6,836 bases of DNA from assembly GCA_016196905.1 (NCBI GenBank), contig JACPWV010000185.1:1-6836 (forward strand), given 5' to 3'. The notes beneath the pieces are model-generated. The model was not told the origin of the DNA and did not search any database. It saw only the letters and a program-made list of their open reading frames with translations. The DNA is from Chloroflexota bacterium (GTDB taxonomy: Bacteria > Chloroflexota > Anaerolineae > UBA7937 > JACPPX01). Position numbers and translations under genes: made by a program. Positions 1-5,199 of this stretch are shown piece by piece. Position 1 is the first letter of the stretch, and each line of letters opens with the position of its first letter.

Positions 1-41
1 CCCTGCGCCGCTCGCGCCTGCGTCTACAGGTGGCCCGTCGG

Positions 42-83
42 CGCAGGCGGCGCGAAGTGGGTGGCGGCCCGCCCTTCGAGGAG
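42..83 (+). repeat. Imperfect direct repeat, copy 1 (upstream of cupin gene)
   Basis: Positions 42-83 match 589-627 at roughly 33 of 39 aligned bases by eye, with one 3-base gap. The best conserved parts are the first 20 bases (17 match) and the last 13, GCCCTTCGAGGAG (12 match). A small hairpin forms inside: GGGTGG (59-64) pairs with CCGCCC (69-74), with one T-G wobble. The second copy keeps a similar hairpin with different bases. Confidence 0.5.
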
Positions 84-120
84 GGATAGCACAGCAAAGC
101 GACCGGATAGCCCAAGGGGG

Positions 121-128
121 AAGGAGGG
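121..128 (+). promoter_or_regulatory. Strong ribosome binding site of the cupin gene
   Basis: AAGGAGGG ends three bases before the ATG at 132 and is a near-perfect anti-16S match. It fixes the start at 132 and argues that this small reading frame is really translated. Confidence 0.8.
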
Positions 129-131
129 AGT

Positions 132-497
132 ATGCCCCATACCATCACCAGGCTGGAGAAGAAGAGCTTCGACTCGCCAGACGAGACCCGGACGCCCTTT
201 GAGAAAGGGAGCATCCACGTGGTCACCCTGGGCGGGCTCACGTTCCAGCGGGAAACCCTAGAGCCGGGGTGGCGGTGGTCGAAGCACGTGAAGCCGGTCG
301 TCGGCACCGAAAGCTGTCAGAGGTACCACGTGAAGTTCATCCTGTCGGGGCGGCAGCACGTGGTCACGGAAGACGGCACCGAGCTCGTGCTCGGCCCGGG
401 AGATGTGGCCGTGATGCCGCCCGGCCACGACGCCTGGGTGGAGGGCGACGAGCAGAACATCCTGCTCGAGCTGATTGGCCTGGTGCAGGGTTCCTGA
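132..497 (+). CDS. Small single-domain cupin protein
   Basis: A 121-residue protein that is essentially one cupin beta-barrel. An EPGWRWSKHVKP segment (44-55) precedes the strand YHVKFILSG (65-73). The second cupin motif, GPGDVAVMPPGHDAWV, spans 88-103. His52, His66 and His99 are candidate metal ligands, but the classic HxH pair and motif-1 Glu are not obvious, so metal binding is uncertain. The EPGWRWS...GTxSCQ...PPGHDAWV pattern recalls a widespread family of short cytoplasmic cupins of unknown substrate. The length suits that family, and no other domain or signal peptide is present. The gene stands alone, bracketed by the repeat at 42-83 and 589-627. The CDS call is firm; the fold is very likely; the reaction is unknown. 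Confidence 0.9.
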   Translation: MPHTITRLEKKSFDSPDETRTPFEKGSIHVVTLGGLTFQRETLEPGWRWSKHVKPVVGTESCQRYHVKFILSGRQHVVTEDGTELVLGPGDVAVMPPGHDAWVEGDEQNILLELIGLVQGS

Positions 498-561
498 CGC
501 ATGCGCTGCGCCACCGGCCGCTCGGTGCCCGATTGGCTGCGCGCGGCTCCTAGCTCGGCTC

Positions 562-663
562 TTGGCCGCTGGACAAAACTCATGCTGCCGAAGGCAGCGC
601 GAGGTGGGCGGGCCGCCCTTTGAGGAGAGCTAAAGCGGCTAGCGGCGTGTGACCAGCGGCCGA
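562..663 (+). other. Stem-rich element, possible structured RNA or folded-DNA element
   Basis: TTGGCCGCTGG (562-572) pairs with CCAGCGGCCGA (653-663): 11 base pairs including one T-G, closing about 80 bases. Inside are a perfect 6-bp hairpin, GCTGCC (584-589) with GGCAGC (593-598) and loop GAA, and a 5-bp hairpin, GGGCG (606-610) with CGCCC (614-618). I recognise no known RNA family. It is not a tRNA: there is no T-loop or anticodon arm. GC-rich DNA forms chance stems easily, so a function is unproven. Confidence 0.4.
589..627 (+). repeat. Imperfect direct repeat, copy 2 (downstream of cupin gene)
   Basis: This is the partner of 42-83, about 545 bp away in the same orientation, so the two copies bracket the cupin gene. 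It lies inside the folded element 562-663 and includes half of its GCTGCC/GGCAGC hairpin and all of the GGGCG/CGCCC hairpin. It ends with GCCCTTTGAGGAG (615-627). Confidence 0.5.
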
Positions 664-773
664 CGAACACGGCAAAATCGGCGACGCACTCCGATGTAGG
701 GCGGCAGTGAGGTATCTCCGCTCAAGACCCGGCCCCTCAAACAACTCGCGCAGCGTGTTTACCGCACTTGGTG

Positions 774-779
774 TACAAT
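774..779 (+). promoter_or_regulatory. Candidate -10 box for mreB
   Basis: TACAAT matches TATAAT at five of six positions and lies about 70 bases before the mreB start. No good -35 hexamer sits 16-18 bases upstream (751-756 reads CAGCGT). If the box is used, it may need an activator or another sigma factor. Confidence 0.45.
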
Positions 780-783
780 AGGA

Positions 784-850
784 CGGTTCTACCCCCTTCG
801 GGATTCATCGATCGAACCGAAGATCTAGACGGAACGCGAGCGAATCTAGA
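784..850 (+). promoter_or_regulatory. mreB leader: hairpin and repeated ATCTAGA
   Basis: CGGTTC (784-789) pairs with GAACCG (814-819) and encloses a small CCC/GGG hairpin at 794-802. ATCTAGA then occurs at 823-829 and 844-850, exactly 21 bp apart, and the second copy shares its last base with the mreB ATG. A start near 786 would place the hairpin at the 5' end of the transcript. No clear ribosome binding site lies before the ATG; the nearest purine stretch is GCGAGCGA. The repeats could be operator half-sites or chance. Confidence 0.35.
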
Positions 851-1854
851 TGTTCGAGAAGAAGATCGGCGTAGACCTGGGCACGGTTAACGTGATGGTC
901 TACCTCCAGGGCCAGGGCATCGTCCTCCAGGAGCCCTCGGTGGTGGCCTTGTCGCTGCGGGACAATCGCATCGTGGCCCTGGGCCAGGAGGCGCTGTCCA
1001 TGCTGGGGCGCACCCCCGACAGCATCGAGGTGCTGCGCCCCATGCGCGAAGGGGTCATCGCCGATTACATGGTCACCGAGGCCATGTTACGCTATTTCAT
1101 CTCGGGCATCGTAGGACGGCTGCGTCTGTTCAAGCCGGAGATGATGATCGCCGTGCCGGTGGGGGTGACCAGCGTGGAGAGCCGGGCCGTCCACGACGCG
1201 GCCATTCAAGCTGGGGCCAAAGTGGCGCACTTGATCCCCGAGCCCATGGCCGCCGCCTTGGGTGCGAGCCTGCCCACCGAGACCGCCACCGGCAACATGG
1301 TGGTGGACCTAGGAGGCGGGGTGAGCGAGGCGGCGATCATCTCCTTGAACGAGATCGTGGTCTCGGGGGCCATCCGGGTGGCGGGCACCAAGCTGGACGA
1401 CTCGATCTCCACTTATCTGCGCCGAAAGTACAACCTCTTGATCGGGGATCGCACCGCCGAGGAGATCAAGCACCAGATCGGCAGCGCGCTGCCACTGGAG
1501 GAGGAACTCAGTCTGGAGGTGCGTGGCCGCGATCAGGTGGCCGGGCTGCCGCGCATCATCGCGGTGCGCTCCCACGAGATCACCGAGGCCATGGCTGAGC
1601 CGCTGGCCCAGATCGCGGCGATGGTCAAGGGCGTTTTAGAGCGCACCCCTCCCGAGTTGGCCGCCGACATCATCGATCGCGGCATCGTGCTGACCGGCGG
1701 GAGCTCCCTCTTGCGCAACATGGATCGCTACCTGGCCCAAGCGACGGGGGTGCCTTGCCACGTGGCGGACAACGCCATAGCCTGTGTGGCTCTAGGCACA
1801 GGCAAAGCGCTGGAGAACTTCCATCTCTACAAGCGGATCCTGCCCGAGATGTGA
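850..1854 (+). CDS. mreB: MreB-family actin-like rod-shape protein
   Basis: A 334-residue actin-fold ATPase of normal MreB length. MreB forms filaments under the membrane that guide cell-wall synthesis or cell shape. The phosphate-1 loop is [13 protein letters not shown] (9-21). The acidic region after the second strand is [11 protein letters not shown] (129-139), with Glu131 at the usual catalytic position. Phosphate-2 is [15 protein letters not shown] (151-165). The adenosine motif is [14 protein letters not shown] (279-292). Phosphate-2 reads GGGVSE where typical MreB has GGGTTE, which suggests a divergent or paralogous copy. The start at 850 gives the expected MFxKKIGxDLGT opening although no strong ribosome binding site precedes it. 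No mreC, mreD or penicillin-binding protein gene follows; the next gene, rex, is convergent. Confidence 0.93.
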   Translation: MFEKKIGVDLGTVNVMVYLQGQGIVLQEPSVVALSLRDNRIVALGQEALSMLGRTPDSIEVLRPMREGVIADYMVTEAMLRYFISGIVGRLRLFKPEMMIAVPVGVTSVESRAVHDAAIQAGAKVAHLIPEPMAAALGASLPTETATGNMVVDLGGGVSEAAIISLNEIVVSGAIRVAGTKLDDSISTYLRRKYNLLIGDRTAEEIKHQIGSALPLEEELSLEVRGRDQVAGLPRIIAVRSHEITEAMAEPLAQIAAMVKGVLERTPPELAADIIDRGIVLTGGSSLLRNMDRYLAQATGVPCHVADNAIACVALGTGKALENFHLYKRILPEM

Positions 1855-1886
1855 GGCAGGCCCCACGGCCATACAGATTGGTCACG

Positions 1887-1905
1887 ATTTCGATCGGGAT
1901 TTTTT
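1887..1905 (+). terminator. mreB: Weak candidate terminator after mreB
   Basis: ATTTC (1887-1891) pairs with GGGAT (1896-1900) across a GATC loop, using two G-U pairs, and runs into a T-tract at 1900-1905. It lies 33 bases after the mreB stop and touches the stop codon of convergent rex. The stem is short and not GC-rich, so this is tentative. Confidence 0.35.
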
Positions 1906-2524
1906 ATTCGCTGTCCAGATAATAAGTCATGCTCTGCAGCCCCGCCACGGGGTCGATATGGCGGACGCGCACCCCGTCGGGGACATTGAGGTTGGTGGGG
2001 GCGTAGTTGAGGATGGCCCGCACCCCCGCCCGAACCAACGCATCGGCCACCTCCTGGGCCTGGCTAGTCGGGACGGCCACGATGGCCACCTTGGCTTTGA
2101 GTCGCTTGATCACATTCACCATGTGAGCCACGTCCTGCACCACCACCTCCCCCACCCGCTCTCCGATCACCCTGGGATCCTTATCGAAAGCCGCCACCAC
2201 CCGGAACCCGCGGTTATTGAAGCCCGCATAGCGGGCGATGGCGTGGCCCAGGGCGCCCACCCCGACCACCACCACTTCCCATTCGCGATCCACCTTTAGA
2301 ATCTGGCGCAGCTTTTCGCGCAGGCGGCCCACCTCATAGCCGGCCCCCTGCTTGCCGAAGCCCCCGAAATAGGATAGATCTTTCCGGATCTGGGCGGAGC
2401 TGATGCCCACCCTTCGCCCTAACTCCTGGGAGGTGATCTCGCCCTCCGACTCCAAGCCGGAGAGGGCACGCAGGTAGAGCGGCAAGCGCTGGATCACGAT
2501 GGGAGGGATCTCGCCGGACGGCAT
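1904..2524 (-). CDS. rex: Redox-sensing transcriptional repressor Rex
   Basis: A 206-residue Rex. The family binds operator DNA when NADH is low and lets go when NADH binds, controlling fermentation, respiration and NAD-linked genes. The N-terminal winged helix (about 1-78) has the opening IPPIVIQRLPLYLRAL (6-21) and the recognition region ISSAQIRKDLSYFGGFGKQG (41-60). The Rossmann domain follows, with VVVVGVGALGHAIA (84-97) as the dinucleotide loop and AAFD ending at Asp114, which probably contacts the adenine ribose. The tail HIDPVAGLQSMTYYL (189-203) matches the helix that swaps in the Rex dimer. GAGG at 2530-2533 lies five bases before the ATG and supports this start. No target gene of Rex is adjacent. 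The length is typical and nothing is missing. Confidence 0.96.
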   Translation of the reverse strand: MPSGEIPPIVIQRLPLYLRALSGLESEGEITSQELGRRVGISSAQIRKDLSYFGGFGKQGAGYEVGRLREKLRQILKVDREWEVVVVGVGALGHAIARYAGFNNRGFRVVAAFDKDPRVIGERVGEVVVQDVAHMVNVIKRLKAKVAIVAVPTSQAQEVADALVRAGVRAILNYAPTNLNVPDGVRVRHIDPVAGLQSMTYYLDSE

Positions 2525-2559
2525 ACGGGCCTCATCGCTGCGGGAAAATTCCAGGCTTA

Positions 2560-2588
2560 ATTAAAACACAAGCGCCCCCTCTCGACAA
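2560..2588 (-). promoter_or_regulatory. rex: Promoter of rex, with a possible Rex half-site
   Basis: On the minus strand, TTGTCG (2583-2588) and TTTAAT (2560-2565) are separated by exactly 17 bp, with the rex start 35 bp further on. The -10 overlaps the A/T palindrome TTAATTAA (2557-2564), unusual in such GC-rich DNA. TTGTG on the minus strand (2567-2571) matches one half of the Rex operator TTGTG-N8-CACAA; the other half reads AAGCC and does not match. Autoregulation is possible but unproven. CTCG-ACAA-CGAG (2581-2592) forms a small inverted repeat over the -35. Confidence 0.6.
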
Positions 2589-2625
2589 CGAGGGAACGAC
2601 GCACCAGAGGCCCGCCCAGCGACTC

Positions 2626-2973
2626 CTACTCTTCCGCAAAGAGAGTCGGATAATCCTTGCGCAGTTCGCGCAGCTTTTCGGGGTCCATGCGCAGGGCCAG
2701 TTGCAGAGCAGCCCGCTGGGAACGGTCCCGCTCGCGCTCAGCCCGCTCCTTGCCAGTAGCCCCCAGGTTGATCCCCACCAAGGTGCCTACCAAGGTCCCC
2801 ACCAGGCTGGCCACCGCGCCCACCAGGGCCACCACCTGCGCCGGCTCGGGGAAACGCCAAGCGCCGATCAGGGTGATCACCAGCACCAACCCCAGCCCGG
2901 CCAGCGCCAGGATGAAACCGTAACGCATGCGCCGTTCATCGAGATCAGGCTTTTCAGACACGATTTCAGCCAT
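2626..2973 (-). CDS. Small two-helix membrane protein of unknown function
   Basis: A 115-residue protein I do not recognise. A charged N-terminus (1-17) is followed by a first membrane helix (about 18-39) and a second (about 45-71) with a glycine-zipper repeat, LVGTLVGTLVGINLG (57-71). A highly charged helix follows (74-108, starting KERAERERDRSQ), probably cytoplasmic and able to form a coiled coil. The ATG at 2973 is chosen over an in-frame GTG at 2982 because AGGAGG (2982-2987) lies eight bases before this ATG and overlaps the GTG. The gene has its own promoter with a perfect -35 box and precedes rex on the same strand, about 100 bp away with the rex promoter between. It resembles many small membrane-anchored bacterial proteins in shape only; no function can be assigned. 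Confidence 0.85.
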   Translation of the reverse strand: MAEIVSEKPDLDERRMRYGFILALAGLGLVLVITLIGAWRFPEPAQVVALVGAVASLVGTLVGTLVGINLGATGKERAERERDRSQRAALQLALRMDPEKLRELRKDYPTLFAEE

Positions 2974-2997
2974 GGACCCCACCTCCTGTGTTTACCC

Positions 2998-3026
2998 ACC
3001 CTAGCGCGCCCGAGTGGGCTTGTCAA
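2998..3026 (-). promoter_or_regulatory. Promoter of the small membrane protein gene
   Basis: On the minus strand, a perfect TTGACA (3021-3026) is followed after 17 bp by TAGGGT (2998-3003). The -10 matches the consensus at only three positions, but the spacing is ideal. The gene start at 2973 would leave a leader of about 18 bases containing AGGAGG. Confidence 0.55.
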
Positions 3027-3059
3027 CCGGGCACCTTCCTTGACCCGTTCGACAACGCA

Positions 3060-3140
3060 CTGTCCCGTATTTAGGGCGACACAACACCGACAAGGTGAGC
3101 CCTGAGGGTGCTCCGACCTTTAGGCCGAAGCATCGAGGGT
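3060..3140. other. Cluster of small inverted repeats upstream of obg
   Basis: Between the two divergent promoters lie two imperfect palindromes: 3097-3113 (GAGC...GCTC around CCTGAGG) and 3112-3133 (GCTCCGACC pairing with GGCCGAAGC at seven of nine positions around TTTA). CCC...GGG near 3064-3076 may add a third. They could be protein binding sites or chance stems; no T-tract follows any of them. Confidence 0.3.
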
Positions 3141-3169
3141 TTGACACTCTCTAGCCCTTCGGCTATGCT
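3141..3169 (+). promoter_or_regulatory. obg: Promoter of the obg operon
   Basis: A perfect TTGACA (3141-3146), a 17-bp spacer and TATGCT (3164-3169) form the best sigma-70-type promoter in the window. The predicted start near 3176 leaves a leader of about 38 bases. The spacer contains a perfect inverted repeat, TAGCC (3152-3156) and GGCTA (3161-3165), whose right arm enters the -10 box. Confidence 0.75.
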
Positions 3170-3213
3170 CAAAATCGAGCGGATCCGGTCTCGACTTAGC
3201 CGGGAGGTTGTAG

Positions 3214-4482
3214 GTGTTCTACGACGAAGCTAAGATCTACGTGGAGGCCGGGGCGGGGGGCAACGGAGCGATGAGCTTTCGGCGTGAGAAATACGTGCCT
3301 CGCGGCGGCCCCGATGGTGGCAACGGCGGTAAGGGGGGGGATGTGTACCTGGTGGTCGATCCTCAGATGAACACCCTGTTGGCCTTCCGCCGCCGTCGCC
3401 ACTTCCGCGCCGAGCGGGGCGGCCACGGCAAGGGCAAGAAGCAGTATGGCAAGCAGGGTGCCGACTTGGAGATCGCAGTAGCCCCCGGCACCATCGTCCG
3501 CGATGCCGAGAGCGGCGAGCTCCTGGCCGACCTCACCCAGCCTGGGCAGCCAGCCCTGGTCGCCCGCGGAGGAAGGAGGGGCCGCGGCAACGCCGCCTTC
3601 GCCAGCCCCTCCTACCAAGCGCCGCGTTTGGCCGAGAAGGGGGAGCCCGGCCAGGTGCGCTGGCTCCAACTCGAATTGAAACTGCTGGCCGATGTGGGCA
3701 TCGTGGGGGTGCCCAATGCGGGGAAATCCACCTTGCTGGCCGCCGTCACCGCCGCCAAGCCCAAGATCGCCGATTACCCTTTCACCACCCTGGAGCCCAA
3801 TCTGGGGATGGTGGAGTTGGATGACGGCCGTTCCTTCGTCTTGGTGGACATCCCCGGATTGATCGAGGGCGCCCATGCCGGCGCGGGCCTGGGCGACCAG
3901 TTTTTGCGCCACATCGAGCGCACCCGCCTGCTCATCCATCTGCTGGATGGCCTGTCCAACGATCCGCTTCGCGAATTCGAATCGATCCATCGCGAACTGG
4001 CGCTTTTCAACCCCACTTTGGCCGAGAAGCCACGCTTGGTGGCGCTCAACAAGATCGATCTGCCCCCGGCGCGGGCACAGATCGATCCAGTGCGTGAGCA
4101 GCTTCGTGGGAAGGGAATCGACCTTTATCCCATCTCGGCGGTGAGCGGTGAGGGAGTGCGTGTGCTTCTCTACAAAGCCGCGGACCTGCTCGACCAGATC
4201 CCCAAGGAAACCCCTCGCGAGCCGGTGGCTCTCGCCCATCGGGAGGCTCGGGAGGATGGTTCCTTCAGAATCCAGCGAGAGCCGGGTGGCTATCGCATCC
4301 GCGGGGCGCGGGCGGAGCGCTTGGTGGCCATGACTGACTTTCGCTACTCGGAGTCGATTCTCAAGCTGCATCAGGAACTCAAGGCCCTGGGGGTGGTCAA
4401 AGCCCTGGAGGAGGCCGGGATCAAGCCGGGGGATACGGTGTACGTGGGCGAGCTCGAGCTGGAGTGGGGGGAGAGGCTATGA
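3214..4482 (+). CDS. obg: GTPase Obg (CgtA), ribosome assembly and stress response
   Basis: A complete 422-residue Obg. The family binds the large ribosomal subunit and couples its maturation to GTP and (p)ppGpp levels. The glycine-rich Obg fold covers 1-158, including FRREKYVPRGGPDGGNGGKG (22-41). The GTPase domain follows: G1 GVPNAGKST (165-173), switch I YPFTT (188-192), G3 DIPGLIEGA (212-220), G4 NKID (279-282) and G5 ISAVSG (307-312). A C-terminal OCT-type domain covers about 350-418; many but not all Obg proteins have one. The start is GTG at 3214, with GGGAGG (3202-3207) six bases before it. It opens the forward block and its stop overlaps the nadD start, so the two are probably cotranslated. 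No residue looks lost. Length and domain order are canonical. Confidence 0.97.
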   Translation: MFYDEAKIYVEAGAGGNGAMSFRREKYVPRGGPDGGNGGKGGDVYLVVDPQMNTLLAFRRRRHFRAERGGHGKGKKQYGKQGADLEIAVAPGTIVRDAESGELLADLTQPGQPALVARGGRRGRGNAAFASPSYQAPRLAEKGEPGQVRWLQLELKLLADVGIVGVPNAGKSTLLAAVTAAKPKIADYPFTTLEPNLGMVELDDGRSFVLVDIPGLIEGAHAGAGLGDQFLRHIERTRLLIHLLDGLSNDPLREFESIHRELALFNPTLAEKPRLVALNKIDLPPARAQIDPVREQLRGKGIDLYPISAVSGEGVRVLLYKAADLLDQIPKETPREPVALAHREAREDGSFRIQREPGGYRIRGARAERLVAMTDFRYSESILKLHQELKALGVVKALEEAGIKPGDTVYVGELELEWGERL

Positions 4483-5090
4483 GGCGAATCGGGGTGATGG
4501 GGGGCACCTTCGATCCCATCCACTACGGCCACCTGGCGGCTGCTGAGGAAGCGCGCGTCAAGATCGCCCTAGAGCGAGTCCTGTTCGTGGTGGCGGGGAT
4601 GCCGCCTCACAAGCTGGGCGAGCCGGTCAGCCCGGCCGAGGATCGGCTGCGCATGCTGGAGCTGGCCATCGCCTCCAACCCCTACTTCGAGGTCTCCCGG
4701 GTGGATTTGGATCGCCCCGGCCCTTCCTTCAGCGTAGACACCGTGCAGCTTCTGCGCCAAGAATGGGGACCAGGGGCTGAACTCTACTTCATCATGGGCC
4801 TGGACTCGCTGGCCGAGCTGCCCACCTGGCGCGATCCCCAGCGGTTGATCCAGTTGTGCCGGCTGGTGGCCGTCAAGCGCCCACGCTACCGGGTCGATCT
4901 GGTCGAGCTGGAGAGGGCCATCCCCGACATCTCCCAGCGGGCGGAGATCATCGACATGCCCGAGGTGGACATCGCCGCCAGCGATCTGCAGCGCCGCGTG
5001 CGCGAGGGGCTGCCCATCAAGTATCAAGTGCCGCCGCCGGTGGAGGAGTACATCTATTCACACCGGCTCTATCTCGATGCGCACCGCTGA
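4479..5090 (+). CDS. nadD: Nicotinate-nucleotide adenylyltransferase NadD
   Basis: A 203-residue nucleotidyltransferase that joins nicotinate mononucleotide and ATP to give deamido-NAD and pyrophosphate, a cytoplasmic step common to de novo and salvage NAD synthesis. The nucleotide-binding motif GGTFDPIHYGH (8-18), PPHK (42-45) and IMGLDSLAELPTW (105-117) are intact. The C-terminal motif, ISSTxxR in most family members, reads IAASDLQ (165-171), with Gln171 where Arg is expected; Arg172 and Arg173 follow. The ATG at 4479 is preferred over an in-frame GTG at 4464 because it gives the standard MRRIGVMGGTFDP opening and overlaps the obg stop as ATGA, typical of translational coupling; GGAGAGG lies just upstream. 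The usual partner rsfS does not follow; the next gene is a membrane protein 109 bp away. Confidence 0.95.
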   Translation: MRRIGVMGGTFDPIHYGHLAAAEEARVKIALERVLFVVAGMPPHKLGEPVSPAEDRLRMLELAIASNPYFEVSRVDLDRPGPSFSVDTVQLLRQEWGPGAELYFIMGLDSLAELPTWRDPQRLIQLCRLVAVKRPRYRVDLVELERAIPDISQRAEIIDMPEVDIAASDLQRRVREGLPIKYQVPPPVEEYIYSHRLYLDAHR

Positions 5091-5108
5091 GAAGCAGAGA
5101 GGGCGACC

Positions 5109-5139
5109 GGCGGCTGGCGAGCCGCCATAGTTATGGCGG
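5109..5139 (+). promoter_or_regulatory. Two mutually exclusive hairpins between nadD and the next gene
   Basis: Hairpin A is GGCGGCT (5109-5115) with AGCCGCC (5120-5126), 7 bp and a GGCG loop. Hairpin B is CCGCCAT (5122-5128) with ATGGCGG (5133-5139), 7 bp and an AGTT loop. Both are perfect and share 5122-5126, so only one can form at a time. Neither is followed by a T-tract. The arrangement resembles an attenuator or leader switch, but it could also be a decayed palindromic repeat or an mRNA processing site. Confidence 0.5.
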
Positions 5140-5199
5140 GCACCTGAATATTAGGGTGGGGAGAAAAGACAGCGTCGTATCTCGAGCCAGGAGGAATCC

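Larger units (their letters stand above)
1..131. other. Gene-free 5' region with GC-rich inverted repeats
   Basis: I see no convincing coding region here; the open frames crossing it look like shadows. The 3' arm GGCGCAGGCG (40-49) can pair with either of two upstream arms, CCTGCGCC (2-9) or CGCCTGCG (15-22), so two alternative hairpins are possible. The first copy of the imperfect repeat lies at 42-83. The last bases before the cupin gene carry its ribosome binding site. The left edge of the window cuts this region, so it may be the end of a longer structured element. Confidence 0.5.
498..849. other. 352-bp intergenic region with structured element and mreB leader
   Basis: I find no convincing gene here. 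From left to right it holds a stem-rich element (562-663) containing repeat copy 2, a short inverted repeat ATCGG (677-681) with CCGAT (691-695), a -10-like box at 774-779, and a leader with a hairpin and a repeated ATCTAGA before the mreB start. No run of T marks a terminator for the cupin gene. Confidence 0.6.

Noticed and set aside
562..663. Integron attC site or tRNA
   Set aside because: No GTTRRRY/RYYYAAC core pair and no integrase are visible, and there is no anticodon arm or T-loop. The fold is multi-stem rather than one long imperfect hairpin.
317..670. Minus-strand frame crossing the cupin gene and the gap after it
   Set aside because: It is antisense to the cupin gene, arginine- and serine-rich with no recognisable motif, and continues through the folded element. 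It looks like a shadow.
2974..2982. Upstream GTG start for the small membrane protein at 2982
   Set aside because: The GTG overlaps the AGGAGG ribosome binding site, which is correctly spaced for the ATG at 2973.
3040..3073. Second obg promoter, TTGACC (3040-3045) with TATTTA (3068-3073)
   Set aside because: The spacer is 22 bp, too long. The promoter at 3141-3169 is far better.
3196..4371. Long open frame on the minus strand, 391 codons, antisense to obg
   Set aside because: The forward frame encodes a complete Obg with all GTPase motifs. The antisense product is low-complexity and matches nothing known; long shadows are common in GC-rich genes.
4464..4478. Upstream GTG start for nadD at 4464
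   Set aside because: It would add five residues that the family lacks. The ATG at 4479 gives the standard N-terminus and the ATGA overlap with obg.
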